In this document: piece by piece, positions 17,055 through 25,765 of the stretch
Numbering within the stretch: position 1 is the stretch's first letter
Layout of the letters: each line of letters starts with the position of its first letter
Assembly (NCBI RefSeq): GCF_900163835.1
Contig: NZ_FUKR01000022.1
Span: 1-64,000, forward strand
Reading direction: 5' to 3'
Length of the DNA: 64,000 bases
DNA from: Mycetocola reblochoni REB411
GTDB lineage: Bacteria; Actinomycetota; Actinomycetes; Actinomycetales; Microbacteriaceae
Program-made: the position numbers and the translations under genes
The notes under the pieces: generated by a model
Seen by the model: only the letters and a program-made list of their open reading frames with translations
The model's database searches: none
Told to the model about the DNA's origin: nothing

Positions 17055-17444
17055 TCAGCGGGGTCGTTCGGCCGCGCGGCTGACCAGCTCGACGGTCTCT
17101 GCCGGCGTCAGGCCGAGCCCGGCACAGTAGCGGACGAACTCGCCCGCAGCCCGTTCCGCCGCCGCCGCGACCGGATCGTCCGACGTCGCCGCGACGAAGG
17201 TGCCGAGGCGGCGGCGCGTCTCCACCACGCCCTCCTGCTCGAGCAACCGGAACGTCTTCGCGACGGTGTTGGGGGCGACGCCCAGCCGCTCGGCCAGGGC
17301 CCTGACCGTCGGCAGGCGGTCTCCGGCGCGAGCGCGTCCCGCCGCGATCGCCTCGAGCAGTTGCTCCCTCAGCTGAGTGAAGACCGGCGTCGACGAGTCG
17401 TGGTCAGGGGCGTGGAACAGCTCGGGGGCGGGGGAGGAGTCCAT
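17055..17444 (-). CDS. GntR-family (YtrA-type) transcriptional regulator
   Basis: A 129-residue regulator. The N-terminal winged helix is clear: PVFTQLREQLLEAIAAGR, GDRLPTVRALAERLGVAPNTVAKTFRLLEQEGVVETRRRLGTFVA. The remaining ~45 residues form only a short helical tail, as in the YtrA subfamily, which usually controls ABC exporters. Here no ABC transporter is adjacent; the gene is alone between the PutA homologue and the roadblock-like gene. A TAGGTT box lies 7 bp upstream of the ATG, indicating a leaderless transcript. The effector is unknown. Confidence 0.92.
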   Translation of the reverse strand: MDSSPAPELFHAPDHDSSTPVFTQLREQLLEAIAAGRARAGDRLPTVRALAERLGVAPNTVAKTFRLLEQEGVVETRRRLGTFVAATSDDPVAAAAERAAGEFVRYCAGLGLTPAETVELVSRAAERPR

Positions 17445-17451
17445 GCGAGCG

Positions 17452-17457
17452 AACCTA
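17452..17457 (-). promoter_or_regulatory. -10 element of leaderless GntR promoter
   Basis: TAGGTT on the minus strand, 7 bp before the ATG at 17444. Confidence 0.45.
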
Positions 17458-17673
17458 GCCCGTGACCGCCACGACGGGCAACACGCCGGTCGCTCCGTGT
17501 CCGTCGTCGCCCGGACTCCCCGCTCCGCGTCACGTTGCGCGAGGGCTGGGGCGGGTGCCGGGTGGCGGTGATGACAAAACGCGAGGAATGATCACGTTAG
17601 CTGCTACTGTCGGTACGTCGTGCGACCCCGAAGCGCAGCGACGGCACACACCAAACCCGATGGGAGTCCCGCT

Positions 17674-17889
17674 GTGGGCGTATTCCGACGACGTGGCACG
17701 CGCGAAGAACCGCTCGACCCCGAGGAGTTCGGCGACGCGTGGTTCAGCGAGATCTTCCGTCACGTGCCACCGCTGCCGGATGCTCCCGGAGACGTGACCC
17801 CCCTCGACGCAGTACCCGATACCGATCCCGAGCCCGAGGTCAGGGCGACGGAGCACACACTCACGTCACGTCCCCAAGGAGGACCACTC
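17674..17889 (+). other. In-frame upstream extension of the roadblock-like gene
   Basis: From a GTG at 17674 (with GGGAG 8 bp before it) the frame runs without a stop into the roadblock-like gene. The 72 added residues are acidic and Pro-rich, with a compact start (GVFRRRGTREEPLDPEEFG, then DAWFSEIFRHVPPLPD) that looks like real protein. It may be an N-terminal domain of a longer 194-residue form, or an upstream translated leader. Confidence 0.45.
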
Positions 17890-18258
17890 ATGTCAACAAT
17901 CGACTCCGTGCTCGCCGAGCTGCTCACGATCGACGGTGCCACCGGCGCGGCCATCGTCGACGCCGACAGCGGAATGGCGCTGGGAACGGCCGGAACCCCG
18001 CCGTTCAGCCTCGAGTACGCCGCCGCAGGCAACTCCGAGGTGGTCAAGGCCAAGCTCCGCACGATGAGCAGCCTCGGAATCAACGAGAGCATCGAGGACA
18101 TCCTCATCACCCTGACCGGTCAGTACCACCTGATCCGAGTGCTCGGCGGCACCGGTGCGTCGACGCTGTTCGCCTACGTCGTGCTCGACCGTTCGCGCGC
18201 CAACCTCGCGCTCGCCCGGCACAAGACGGCTGCCGCCACCGCAGATCTGCAGATCTGA
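17890..18258 (+). CDS. Roadblock/LC7-like small protein
   Basis: A 122-residue protein. The sequence MSTIDSVLAELLTIDGATGAAIVDADSGMALG followed by AAAGNSEVVKAKLRTMSSLG and a C-terminal strand pair fits the roadblock/LC7 fold (MglB-like), usually a dimer that binds a small GTPase or acts as a scaffold. No partner GTPase (MglA/CvnD-like) is next to it. The ATG at 17890 has a strong AAGGAGG site, but the same frame is open back to 17674, so a longer form is possible. A strong bidirectional terminator follows. Confidence 0.75.
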   Translation: MSTIDSVLAELLTIDGATGAAIVDADSGMALGTAGTPPFSLEYAAAGNSEVVKAKLRTMSSLGINESIEDILITLTGQYHLIRVLGGTGASTLFAYVVLDRSRANLALARHKTAAATADLQI

Positions 18259-18277
18259 GCCCCGCCCCGCGACGCGG

Positions 18278-18310
18278 AACGGCCCCGCCTCTCCTGGAGG
18301 CGGGGCCGTT
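18278..18310. terminator. Strong hairpin terminator between convergent genes
   Basis: Perfect 14-bp stem AACGGCCCCGCCTC / GAGGCGGGGCCGTT with a 5-base loop. It serves the roadblock-like gene; the AA...TT ends give it short T-tails in both directions. Confidence 0.8.
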
Positions 18311-18378
18311 CTCTGCTGCTGCGCAGGGTCGCACGTGGTGCCGCGCCTGTCTCGGCGTCGGCCAGGCACCGCGTCGCT

Positions 18379-18511
18379 CCGGCCCGGCCCGGCCCAGCCC
18401 GGCCCAGCCCGGCTCGGCGTCGGTCCGACTTCGCGCGGAGTCGGACCGCGCTCGTCGTCGGACCGGATCGGACCGGATCGGGTCGGCCCGGGCCCGGGCC
18501 CGGGCCCGAGC
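18379..18511. repeat. GC-only low-complexity tract
   Basis: Contains CGGCCCGGCCC(A)GCCC units near 18379-18418, paired GTCGGTCCGAC / GTCGGACCG elements in the middle, GGACCGGATC twice, and GGGCCC units near 18484-18510. It lies in the non-coding gap beside the lldD 3' end. Several segments can pair with one another. Confidence 0.6.
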
Positions 18512-18515
18512 CGTC

Positions 18516-19790
18516 TCAGCGGCGTCGCGGCTTCGCGTCGGCCAGGTGCTCGGGCACGGGGCCGAGCGTCGTGAAGCGGCTCAGCTGGGTGACGTGGCGC
18601 GGCTCGAGCTCGTCCAACGCGGCGACGCCGAGCAGCTTCATGGTGCGGACGATCTCACTGCGCAGGATGTCGATCGTCTTGTCGACGCCCGCTCGCCCGC
18701 CCGCCATGAGCCCGTAGAGGTAGGCGCGCCCGATGAGGGTGAAGTCGGCGCCGAGGGCGACCGCCGCGACGATGTCCGCGCCGTTCATGATGCCGGTGTC
18801 GAGCAGGATCTCGGTGTCGTCGCCGAGCTCGGCCGCGACGTGCGGCAGCAGGTGGAACGGGATGGGCGCGCGGTCCAGCTGGCGGCCGCCGTGGTTGGAC
18901 AGCACGATGCCGTCGGCGCCCAGGTCGACGGCGAGCTTCGCGTCCTCCACCGACTGGATGCCCTTGACGACGAGCTTGCCCTTCCAGTTGTCGCGGATGA
19001 AGCGGACCTCGTCCGGTCCGACGGTCGGGTCGAACATCGTGTCGATCAGGGCCGCGACCGTGCCCGACCAGCGATCGAGGCTGGCGAAGGCGAGCGGCTC
19101 CGTGGTCAGGAAGTTGATCCACCACGCCGGCCGCGGGATGGCGTTGATCACGGTCTTCGGCGTGAGGCTCGGCGGGATGGTCATGCCGTTGCGCACATCG
19201 CGCAGGCGCGCCCCGCCGACCGGGGTGTCGACGGTGACGACGAGCACGTCGTTGCCGGCGGCGGCCGCACGGTCGACGAGCTTCATGGAGCGCTCACGGT
19301 CCGTCCACATGTACAGCTGGAACCAGTTGCGGCCGTGCGGTGCCGCCGCGGCGACGTCCTCGATCGAGGTGGTGCCCATCGTCGACAGCGTGAAGGGGAT
19401 CCCTGCGGCCTCGGCGGCCGTCGAGCCGGCGCGCTCGCCCTCCGTCTGCATCATCCGGGTGAAGCCGGTGGGAGCGATGCCGAACGGCAGCGCCGACGGG
19501 CCGCCGAGGATCTCGCGCGTCGTGTCGACGTGCGAGACGTCCTTCAGCACGGAGGGGTGGAACTCGATGTCCTCGAACGCCTGCCGCGCCCTGGCGAGGG
19601 AGACCTCGCCCTCCGCGGCGCCGTCGGTGTAGTCGAACGGGGCCTTCGGGGTGACGCGCTTGGCGATCGCGCGGAGGTCGTAGACGTTGGTGGCGGAGTC
19701 GAGGCGGCGGGTGCGCGGGTTGAACTCCGGCTTCTTGAACTGCATGAGGGGCAGCAGGTCGTGCGGTCGGGGAAGGCGTCGTTGGACCAT
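18516..19790 (-). CDS. lldD: FMN-dependent L-lactate dehydrogenase / alpha-hydroxy-acid oxidase
   Basis: A 424-residue member of the FMN alpha-hydroxy-acid dehydrogenase family. Motifs: [52 protein letters not shown] with the FMN Lys, and the catalytic [11 protein letters not shown] around residue 300. It oxidises L-lactate to pyruvate, passing electrons to the quinone pool in this subfamily. The ATG has a good site (GAAGGAACCC). It follows a FadR-type regulator by 13 bp, the standard lldR-lldD arrangement, so expression is probably lactate-induced. The window also has an NAD-dependent ldh, giving the cell both directions of lactate metabolism. Confidence 0.93.
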   Translation of the reverse strand: MVQRRLPRPHDLLPLMQFKKPEFNPRTRRLDSATNVYDLRAIAKRVTPKAPFDYTDGAAEGEVSLARARQAFEDIEFHPSVLKDVSHVDTTREILGGPSALPFGIAPTGFTRMMQTEGERAGSTAAEAAGIPFTLSTMGTTSIEDVAAAAPHGRNWFQLYMWTDRERSMKLVDRAAAAGNDVLVVTVDTPVGGARLRDVRNGMTIPPSLTPKTVINAIPRPAWWINFLTTEPLAFASLDRWSGTVAALIDTMFDPTVGPDEVRFIRDNWKGKLVVKGIQSVEDAKLAVDLGADGIVLSNHGGRQLDRAPIPFHLLPHVAAELGDDTEILLDTGIMNGADIVAAVALGADFTLIGRAYLYGLMAGGRAGVDKTIDILRSEIVRTMKLLGVAALDELEPRHVTQLSRFTTLGPVPEHLADAKPRRR

Positions 19791-19803
19791 GGGTTCCTTC
19801 TTT

Positions 19804-20772
19804 CTACCTGTTGGTCTGGCTCGTCGCGGGCGCCGCGGCGGGGTCGGGGAGTGGCGGCTCCGATCGGTGCAGGCTGATGTCGGAGAAGTAGTCCTCGATG
19901 TGCCGGCGGATCAGCCGGGTGGCCAGGGGCTGGTCGCCCGCGCGGATCGAGGCGATCACGTCCCTGTGCTCGCGCTGCAGGCGGGCGGCGGTCGCCGGCC
20001 AGTCGGGGAAGGCGGGGATGCCCTCGGTCACGTATGACTCGACGGCGCCGCGCAGCCCGGACATGGTGGCGGAGATGACCTGGTTTCCGGCGGCTTCCGC
20101 CAGCCGCAGGTGGAAGCGGGTGTCGAGGGACAGGAAGGTCGCCGCGTCGGTGGCCGCGTCCATCCGGTCGAGGATGCGTTCGGCGTCGGCGAGCAGCGTC
20201 TCCGGTGTCGGTGTCGGTGTCGGTGCGGGGGTCGGGTCCGACTCCGGCGAGCGAGGGTTCGCGGTGCCCGAGCCCTCCGTGCCGTCCGCCTCGCCGGGGA
20301 GGCGGAGGAGGGCGGGCTCCTGGCGGGTCGCCTGGGCGATCACCTGGCCGAAGTAGTGGTCGTGGGCGGCGCGGGCGCCGATGATGGGCAGGCCGATGAG
20401 GCTGCCGGGCGGGGCGAACCGTGACGCCAGGCTGGCGACGACCGCCGTCTCGAGCAGCACGCGGGAGCTGACGATGTCGTCGACGGCGAAGCCCGTCGCC
20501 GCGACCTGCAGCCGCATGAGCATCGACATCCCGCCGTCGGGCCGGGCGACGATGATGGCTCCCGCCTGCGGGCCGGATCCGACGTTGGTCTGCACCAGCC
20601 CCATCGCGTCGAGCACGCGGATGGCCTCCCTGACGCTGGAGCGCCCGACGCCGAGCTCGGCGGCCAGCTGACGCTCACCCGGCAGGCGGTCGCCGGGGTG
20701 GAGGGAGCCGGAGACGAGGTCCGCCTCGATCTTGTCGAGGACGGTGCGCCAGGCGCGCGGGGTGTCGGGCAC
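19804..20772 (-). CDS. FadR-type GntR regulator of lactate oxidation (LldR-like)
   Basis: A 322-residue regulator. The N-terminal winged helix reads [34 protein letters not shown]; the C-terminal half is an FCD domain with metal-ligand-like Asp/His positions ([26 protein letters not shown]). Unusually, about 65 residues with a Thr-Pro repeat ([12 protein letters not shown]) interrupt the FCD domain around residues 130-195. It lies 13 bp before lldD on the same strand, and a perfect GntR-type operator lies upstream. Lactate is the expected effector by analogy with LldR; that is inference. Confidence 0.9.
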   Translation of the reverse strand: MPDTPRAWRTVLDKIEADLVSGSLHPGDRLPGERQLAAELGVGRSSVREAIRVLDAMGLVQTNVGSGPQAGAIIVARPDGGMSMLMRLQVAATGFAVDDIVSSRVLLETAVVASLASRFAPPGSLIGLPIIGARAAHDHYFGQVIAQATRQEPALLRLPGEADGTEGSGTANPRSPESDPTPAPTPTPTPETLLADAERILDRMDAATDAATFLSLDTRFHLRLAEAAGNQVISATMSGLRGAVESYVTEGIPAFPDWPATAARLQREHRDVIASIRAGDQPLATRLIRRHIEDYFSDISLHRSEPPLPDPAAAPATSQTNR

Positions 20773-20802
20773 GGCGTTCCTCCTTCGACGTCACGGGGAC
20801 CC

Positions 20803-20817
20803 TGTGGTCGGACCACA
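20803..20817. promoter_or_regulatory. FadR/LldR-type operator
   Basis: TGTGGTC-G-GACCACA, perfect 7-bp arms around one base. The core TGGTCnGACCA is the form bound by FadR-subfamily regulators. It sits directly downstream of a TATATT -10 hexamer (20820-20825, minus strand), so binding would block transcription of the lldR-lldD pair. Confidence 0.8.
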
Positions 20818-20819
20818 TC

Positions 20820-20825
20820 AATATA
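20820..20825 (-). promoter_or_regulatory. -10 element of the lldR-lldD promoter
   Basis: TATATT on the minus strand, abutting the operator. It is near consensus and stands out in this GC-rich sequence. Confidence 0.6.
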
Positions 20826-20895
20826 CTGCATGGCCGCCGCGGGAGACAGGGCGTGTGGGCGGGCTGCGGACCGGCCACGACCGGGCGCGACGAGG

Positions 20896-21933
20896 CTAGG
20901 CCAGCTCCTGCCTCGGCACGATGACCCGCTCGATGATGAGCAGCAGCGCCGCCGTCACGGGGACCGCCACGAGCGCGCCCAGCAGTCCGAGCAGCGTGCC
21001 GCCGACCATCGCGCCGATCAGCACGAGCGAGCCGGGGATCGTCACCGCGCGGCTCAGCACGCGCGGCGTCAGCACGTACGCCTCGACCTGCATGTAGGCG
21101 ACGAGGGCGATCCCGACCCACAGCGCGCTCGGCGGCGACACCATGAGGCAGACGAGCGTGACGATCACGGTGCTGATCACCGAGCCGACGAGCGGGATGA
21201 AGGTGATCAGCAGCGCGAGGAAGGCGAGCACCGCCGCGAAGGGGTTCCCCGCGATCGTCAGAACGATGAACGAGAACACGGCGTTCATCGCGGCGAGCAC
21301 CGCCATGCCCGACAGGTAGTTGCCCACCCCGGCGAGGATGTCCTCCGTCAGGTCGACCGTCTGCTCCCGCGTGCTGCGCGGGGTCAGGCGGTAGAACGCC
21401 GCGGTGATGCGGGGCAGCCCCGCGAGGAAGTAGAGCGTCAGGATCGCGATGAACACGGTGTTGCCGACGCCCCCGGCGATGCTGGCCGTCGCCTGCAGGA
21501 CGCCGCCGCCGAGGGCGAGCCAGGTGTTCGGGTCGACGATCGTGGAGCTCAGCCAGTCGCGCAGCTGGCCGATGCCGCCGCCGGTGGACTCGTCGAGGTC
21601 GAGGTACCACTCCTGCCGGGGCAGGTCAGCGAGCAGGCTCGGCAGCTCGGTCGCGAGCAGGCGGACCTGGTCGACGATGATCGGGACGATGACCAGCAGC
21701 AGCGCCCCGAGCAGTGCGAGCACACCCAGCGTGACGATGAGGACCGACACCCCGCGGGAGAGCCCTCGCGCGACGAGCCTGGTCACGAGCGGGTTGAGGC
21801 CGACCGCGACGAACAGGGCCGTGCCGACGGTGATGAGCACCGTGCTGAGCGAGCTCAGCGCCACGGCCAGGCCGACCGCGAGCAGGACGCCGACGGCGAT
21901 GAGGAAGCCGAGGCGGACCGGGTGTCTCTCCAT
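20896..21933 (-). CDS. AI-2E family transporter
   Basis: A 345-residue membrane protein with about eight hydrophobic segments: a first group (LGFLIAVGVLLAVGLAVAL, VLITVGTALFVAVGLNPLV), a polar middle region, and the conserved C-terminal group including FIPLVGSVISTVIV and VEAYVLTPRVLSRAVTIPG, the family hallmark. The AI-2E family holds autoinducer-2 exporters, Na+/H+ antiporters and proteins of unknown role, so the name does not prove the substrate. A TAAGCT box lies 6 bp upstream of the ATG, suggesting leaderless transcription. A second paralogue lies at 35750-37057. Confidence 0.9.
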   Translation of the reverse strand: MERHPVRLGFLIAVGVLLAVGLAVALSSLSTVLITVGTALFVAVGLNPLVTRLVARGLSRGVSVLIVTLGVLALLGALLLVIVPIIVDQVRLLATELPSLLADLPRQEWYLDLDESTGGGIGQLRDWLSSTIVDPNTWLALGGGVLQATASIAGGVGNTVFIAILTLYFLAGLPRITAAFYRLTPRSTREQTVDLTEDILAGVGNYLSGMAVLAAMNAVFSFIVLTIAGNPFAAVLAFLALLITFIPLVGSVISTVIVTLVCLMVSPPSALWVGIALVAYMQVEAYVLTPRVLSRAVTIPGSLVLIGAMVGGTLLGLLGALVAVPVTAALLLIIERVIVPRQELA

Positions 21934-21939
21934 GCGACC

Positions 21940-21945
21940 AGCTTA
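21940..21945 (-). promoter_or_regulatory. -10 element of leaderless AI-2E promoter
   Basis: TAAGCT on the minus strand, 6 bp before the ATG at 21933. Confidence 0.45.
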
Positions 21946-21955
21946 GGGGCGAGGG

Positions 21956-23035
21956 TCAGGCCGGGGCGTGCGGAGAGTCGTCGGCCTCGGCGACGACGAC
22001 CTTTCCGACCATGTGCCCCGACTCGACGGCGCGGTGGGCCTCGCGGAGGCTGGCCGCATCGAGCGGTGTGAGCGTCCGCGTCCGCGTGGTGCGGAGGCGA
22101 CCGGCGTCGACGAGCCTCGCGATGCGTGCGAGCAGCGTGTGCTGCGCGATCAGGTCGTAGCCGTGGCGGGCGCGGGCGAACATGAACTCCCAGTGCCACG
22201 ACAGCGACCGATCCTTCAGCGCCATGATGTCGAGGTCCCGTTCGTCGTCGATGGCGACGATCTCACCGAAGGGGCGCACCACCGTCGCGAACAGCGGGAT
22301 CCGGCCCCTGCTCTGCGGTGTGAAGACGTAGTCCACCCCTCCGGGGGCGACGTCGAGGATGCGCCGGTCGAGGTCGGGCGCCGAGTGGTCGACGACCACG
22401 TGGGCTCCCAGCCGCTCCGCCCAGGCACGCGACTCCGGCCGGGAGGCGGTGGCGATCACCGTGACCCCGGTGAGCGCTGTGGCGAGCTGGATGAGGATCG
22501 AGCCGACCCCTCCGGCTGCGCCGAGGACGAGCAGTGTGCCGGTGGAGTCGGCGGTCAGCCCGAGCTTGTCGAACAGGGCCTCCCACGCGGTGATGCCGGT
22601 GAGCGGGAGCGCGGCGGCATCGGCGAAGCCCAGGGTCGCCGGCTTGGGCCCGACGATGCGCTCGTCGACGAGCTGCTGGCTCGCGTAGCTGCCGGGGCGG
22701 TCGAGGGCGCCGGCGTAGAACACCTCGTCGCCGGGGCGGAACAGCGTCACGTCCTCTCCGACGGCCAGGACGGTGCCCGCGGCGTCCCAGCCGAGCACCC
22801 GGTCGCGGCCGTCCGGGTTCGCCGAGGCGCGGACCTTCACGTCGACCGGGTTGACCGACACGGCGGCGACCTCGACGAGCAGGTCGTGCCCGGTCGGGGC
22901 GGCCGGCGCGGGGATGCGCGCGTCGACGAGGCTGCCCTCGCCGTCGAGCGGACCCCCCGCGCGGGACACCACCGTGGCGATCGTGGCCTGCCCGGCGTGC
23001 CCGGCCTGCCCGGCCTGCTGTGCTGCTGCCGACAT
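21956..23035 (-). CDS. Zinc-type alcohol dehydrogenase-like quinone oxidoreductase
   Basis: A 359-residue medium-chain reductase of the zinc-binding-dehydrogenase family. It has VSVNPVDVKVRAS and LGWDAAGTVLAVGEDV in the GroES-like half, and the NADPH loop VLGAAGGVGSILIQLA. The segment WHWEFMFAR matches the ZADH1/YogA-type subgroup that reduces quinones or enones. No catalytic zinc Cys is visible. A good AGGAGG site precedes the ATG at 23035; the much longer open frame upstream is not credible. The N-terminus has a short Ala-Gly-Gln repeat. It is divergent from sfnG. Confidence 0.88.
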   Translation of the reverse strand: MSAAAQQAGQAGHAGQATIATVVSRAGGPLDGEGSLVDARIPAPAAPTGHDLLVEVAAVSVNPVDVKVRASANPDGRDRVLGWDAAGTVLAVGEDVTLFRPGDEVFYAGALDRPGSYASQQLVDERIVGPKPATLGFADAAALPLTGITAWEALFDKLGLTADSTGTLLVLGAAGGVGSILIQLATALTGVTVIATASRPESRAWAERLGAHVVVDHSAPDLDRRILDVAPGGVDYVFTPQSRGRIPLFATVVRPFGEIVAIDDERDLDIMALKDRSLSWHWEFMFARARHGYDLIAQHTLLARIARLVDAGRLRTTRTRTLTPLDAASLREAHRAVESGHMVGKVVVAEADDSPHAPA

Positions 23036-23290
23036 GGGGCCCTCCTCGAGGTCGTGCAGCGGTGTGTGCTGCCGGGTGCGTCGTGTCTCGTGTTGAGCAA
23101 GTCTGGCGTGATCGTCATGCGGTGTGCCACAGCGCGTCACACATTTCCGAGGATGACGTGCCTGTGCCACTGTTGAGCCGGGAGCCCGCGGCCGTCCGCG
23201 ATACTGCTCGCCGGACCCCGTCCCCGGCCACCGTGGCGGGCCGCGCGGCCCGGGACGGCCCGTCACCGCAACGAGCACGAGGAGCACGGC

Positions 23291-24316
23291 ATGAGGTTCG
23301 GCTACTGGACCCCCATCTTCGGCGGCTGGCTGCGCAACGTCGCCGACGAGCAGACCCCCGCCACGGTCGAGCACATCATCCGCATCGCCAGGGCGGCGGA
23401 GGCCGGCGGCTTCGACCTCACCCTCGTGCCCGAGCTCAACCTCAACGACATCAGGGGCGCCGACGGCCCCGCCCTGGACGCCTGGACCGTCGCGATCGCC
23501 ACGGCCGCCGTCACGGAGCGCATCGAGATCATGGCGGCGCTGCGCCCCAGCTACCACCCCGTCGCGCTCGCGGCCAAGCAGATCGCCACCATCCAGGACG
23601 TCGCCGCCGGCCGGTTCACCCTCAACGTCGTCTCCGCGTGGTGGCAGGAGGAGGCCAGGCAGTACGGGGTCGACTTCGCCAGCCACGACGACCGCTACGC
23701 CTACACGAGCGAGTACGTCGAGGTGCTGAGGGGGCTCTGGAGCCAGACGCCGTACAGCCACGAGGGGCGGCACTTCCGCCTCGACGGCACCCACCTGGAG
23801 CCGAAGCCGGTCCGTCAGCCGCTCATCTACGCCGGGGGTGAGAGCCCCGCCGGGCGCGAGGCCATCACGGGCTTCGCCGACGCGTACCTCACCCACGGCG
23901 GCACCGTGGACGAGCTGGACGCGAAGATCACCGACATGCGCCGCCGCCGGGCCGAGGCGGGGCGGGAGCCGTTCGAGCGCTTCGGCATGGCCGCGTTCGC
24001 GATCGTGCGCGACACGGAGGAGGAGGCCCAGGCGGAGCTGGAACGCATCACCGACGTGCGCAGCGGCGACGCGTATCACTCCTACCAGGACTTCGTGTCC
24101 AAGTCGCAGCTGGACACCCCGGTGAGCCTGCGCGACTACTCGGTGTCCAACCGGGGCCTGCGTCCCGAGCTGATCGGCACGCCGGAGCAGGTCGCGGCGC
24201 GCATCAGGGAGTTCGAGGCGGTCGGCGTCGACACGCTGCTGCTGCAGTTCTCGCCGATGCTGTCCGAGGTGGAGCGCTTCGCCGAGCAGGTCATCCCGCT
24301 CGTCCGGCGCAGCTGA
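23291..24316 (+). CDS. sfnG: FMNH2-dependent dimethylsulfone monooxygenase SfnG
   Basis: A 341-residue LLM-class flavin monooxygenase. The pattern RFGYWTPIFGGWLRNV, TLVPELNLNDIRG, LNVVSAWWQEEARQYGV, YAGGESPAG and DYSVSNRGLRPELIGTP matches the SfnG subgroup along its whole length. SfnG oxidises dimethylsulfone to methanesulfinate using reduced FMN supplied by a separate reductase, letting cells use it as a sulfur source. No reductase or sulfonate importer is adjacent; the divergent quinone-oxidoreductase gene is the nearest partner. The ATG at 23291 has only a weak site (GAGGAG, 8 bp upstream). Regulation by sulfur limitation is expected but no motif was identified. Confidence 0.85.
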   Translation: MRFGYWTPIFGGWLRNVADEQTPATVEHIIRIARAAEAGGFDLTLVPELNLNDIRGADGPALDAWTVAIATAAVTERIEIMAALRPSYHPVALAAKQIATIQDVAAGRFTLNVVSAWWQEEARQYGVDFASHDDRYAYTSEYVEVLRGLWSQTPYSHEGRHFRLDGTHLEPKPVRQPLIYAGGESPAGREAITGFADAYLTHGGTVDELDAKITDMRRRRAEAGREPFERFGMAAFAIVRDTEEEAQAELERITDVRSGDAYHSYQDFVSKSQLDTPVSLRDYSVSNRGLRPELIGTPEQVAARIREFEAVGVDTLLLQFSPMLSEVERFAEQVIPLVRRS

Positions 24317-24360
24317 GCAGCAGTCGGACGCGCGGCCGCATGATCACGACCGGCTGATCG

Positions 24361-25644
24361 CTAGCTCTCCGTCGCCGCAGCCCTGGCCCTGGCCCTGGCG
24401 ATGATCGCGGCGATGACGTCGCCCTTCGCGTCGGCGTAGTCGTTGCCGTCCGCCCAGTCGCGTTCCATCAGCACGCGCTTCGTCGCCGCGTAGAGGGCGC
24501 GGTCGTCCGCGTCCGTGCGGAGGTGGTCCCTCAGCGTCAGGTACGCGGCGATCGCCGGGTCGCCGTCGGCGTACAGGTGCACGTGGACGTCGCGCTCCGG
24601 CGTGCGGACGAGACGGTGGCCGTGCTCGCGCACGCGCAGCTCGTAGCCGGCGGCGATGAGGGCGGTCAGGTAGTCCTCCTCCGCGGTGACGTCCGCCACG
24701 GCGACGACGATGTCGATGATCGGCTTGGCCGCGAGCCCCGGCACCGAGGTGGAGCCGATGTGCTCGACGGTGAGGGCACTCGGCCCGAGCGCGGACACGA
24801 TCCGGTCACGGTGTGCGCGGAACAGCGTCGCCCGGGTTCCGTCGTCCTCGTGCAGCCGGTGCGTGAGCGGCTCCGGTCCGCCGACGAGCTCGAGCGCGGT
24901 CACATCGGGGCGGCGGGGGAGGGACGCGCCCGCGATCTGCCGCGCGAGGCGACGCAGCAGGGCGACGAGCCCGTCGACGTCGTCCGGGTGCTCCGGGTGC
25001 CACTGCACGGCGGTGACCGGCGCGGAGACGTGGCTGATCGCCTCGATGACGCCGTCCGCAGCGACCGCGTCCACCCGCAGCCCCTTGCCGAGCACGTCGA
25101 CCGCCTGATGGTGGGTGCACAAGACGGCGCGCGCCGGGTCGACGTCGCCGCGCAGGGCGCTGCCCCGGGTGAGCAGCACCCGCGAGGACACGTACGGGCT
25201 CGGCGCGCCGCGACCGCCGCGGTGGGCCTCGGTGGTGTCCAGGTGCTGGACCAGCGTGCCACCGAGGGCGACGTTGACGATCTGCTGCCCGCGGCAGATG
25301 CCGAGCAGCGGCACGCCCTCCGCGACGGAGCGCCGGACGAGGGCAATGTGGGCCGCGTCCGCCTCGGGGTCGTGGGTGCCCTGCCCCTCGTAGCCGTCCG
25401 TGCCTCCGTACCGGCCGGGCTCGACGTCCTCGCCGCCCATCAGCACGACGCCGTCCGCGCGCTCGACCGCCGCGAGTGTCGTTGTCAGCGGCTGCTCGCC
25501 CGCCGCGACCAGCTCCGCCGTCCAGCCCAGCCGCTCGACGGCGGCGAGGGCGCCCGCGTTGAGCTCGTCGAGCTCGCGCTGGAAGCCGGGGTCGTGCGGG
25601 CGGTGCGTCCTCAGGTGGACGATCGCGAGGTGGGGGTGGCTCAT
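24361..25644 (-). CDS. Fusion of class I glutamine amidotransferase (peptidase C26) and GrpB domain
   Basis: A 427-residue two-domain protein. Residues 1-~235 form a PuuD-like gamma-glutamyl hydrolase: LMGGEDVEPGRYGG, nucleophile GICRGQQ (Cys117), and QWHPEHP (His216, Glu218). Residues ~250-425 form a GrpB/UPF0157 domain with the hallmark EHIGSTSVPGLAAKP and HLYADGDP; GrpB belongs to the nucleotidyltransferase-like fold. The junction (SLPRRPDVTALELVGG) has no stop or new ribosome site, so the fusion appears real. Family knowledge suggests hydrolysis of a gamma-glutamyl compound for the first half; the role of GrpB is unknown. Confidence 0.85.
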   Translation of the reverse strand: MSHPHLAIVHLRTHRPHDPGFQRELDELNAGALAAVERLGWTAELVAAGEQPLTTTLAAVERADGVVLMGGEDVEPGRYGGTDGYEGQGTHDPEADAAHIALVRRSVAEGVPLLGICRGQQIVNVALGGTLVQHLDTTEAHRGGRGAPSPYVSSRVLLTRGSALRGDVDPARAVLCTHHQAVDVLGKGLRVDAVAADGVIEAISHVSAPVTAVQWHPEHPDDVDGLVALLRRLARQIAGASLPRRPDVTALELVGGPEPLTHRLHEDDGTRATLFRAHRDRIVSALGPSALTVEHIGSTSVPGLAAKPIIDIVVAVADVTAEEDYLTALIAAGYELRVREHGHRLVRTPERDVHVHLYADGDPAIAAYLTLRDHLRTDADDRALYAATKRVLMERDWADGNDYADAKGDVIAAIIARARARAAATES

Positions 25645-25765
25645 GGCTGCTGTGCTCCGGGGTCGAACGGTGATGGACCCAGTGTCCCAGCATCGCGAGC
25701 ACAGGGACGACGGCCTGGCGCGGCGTCGCGGCCGGTCGTCACGCCGCGGCTCAGGCCCGCCGGGG

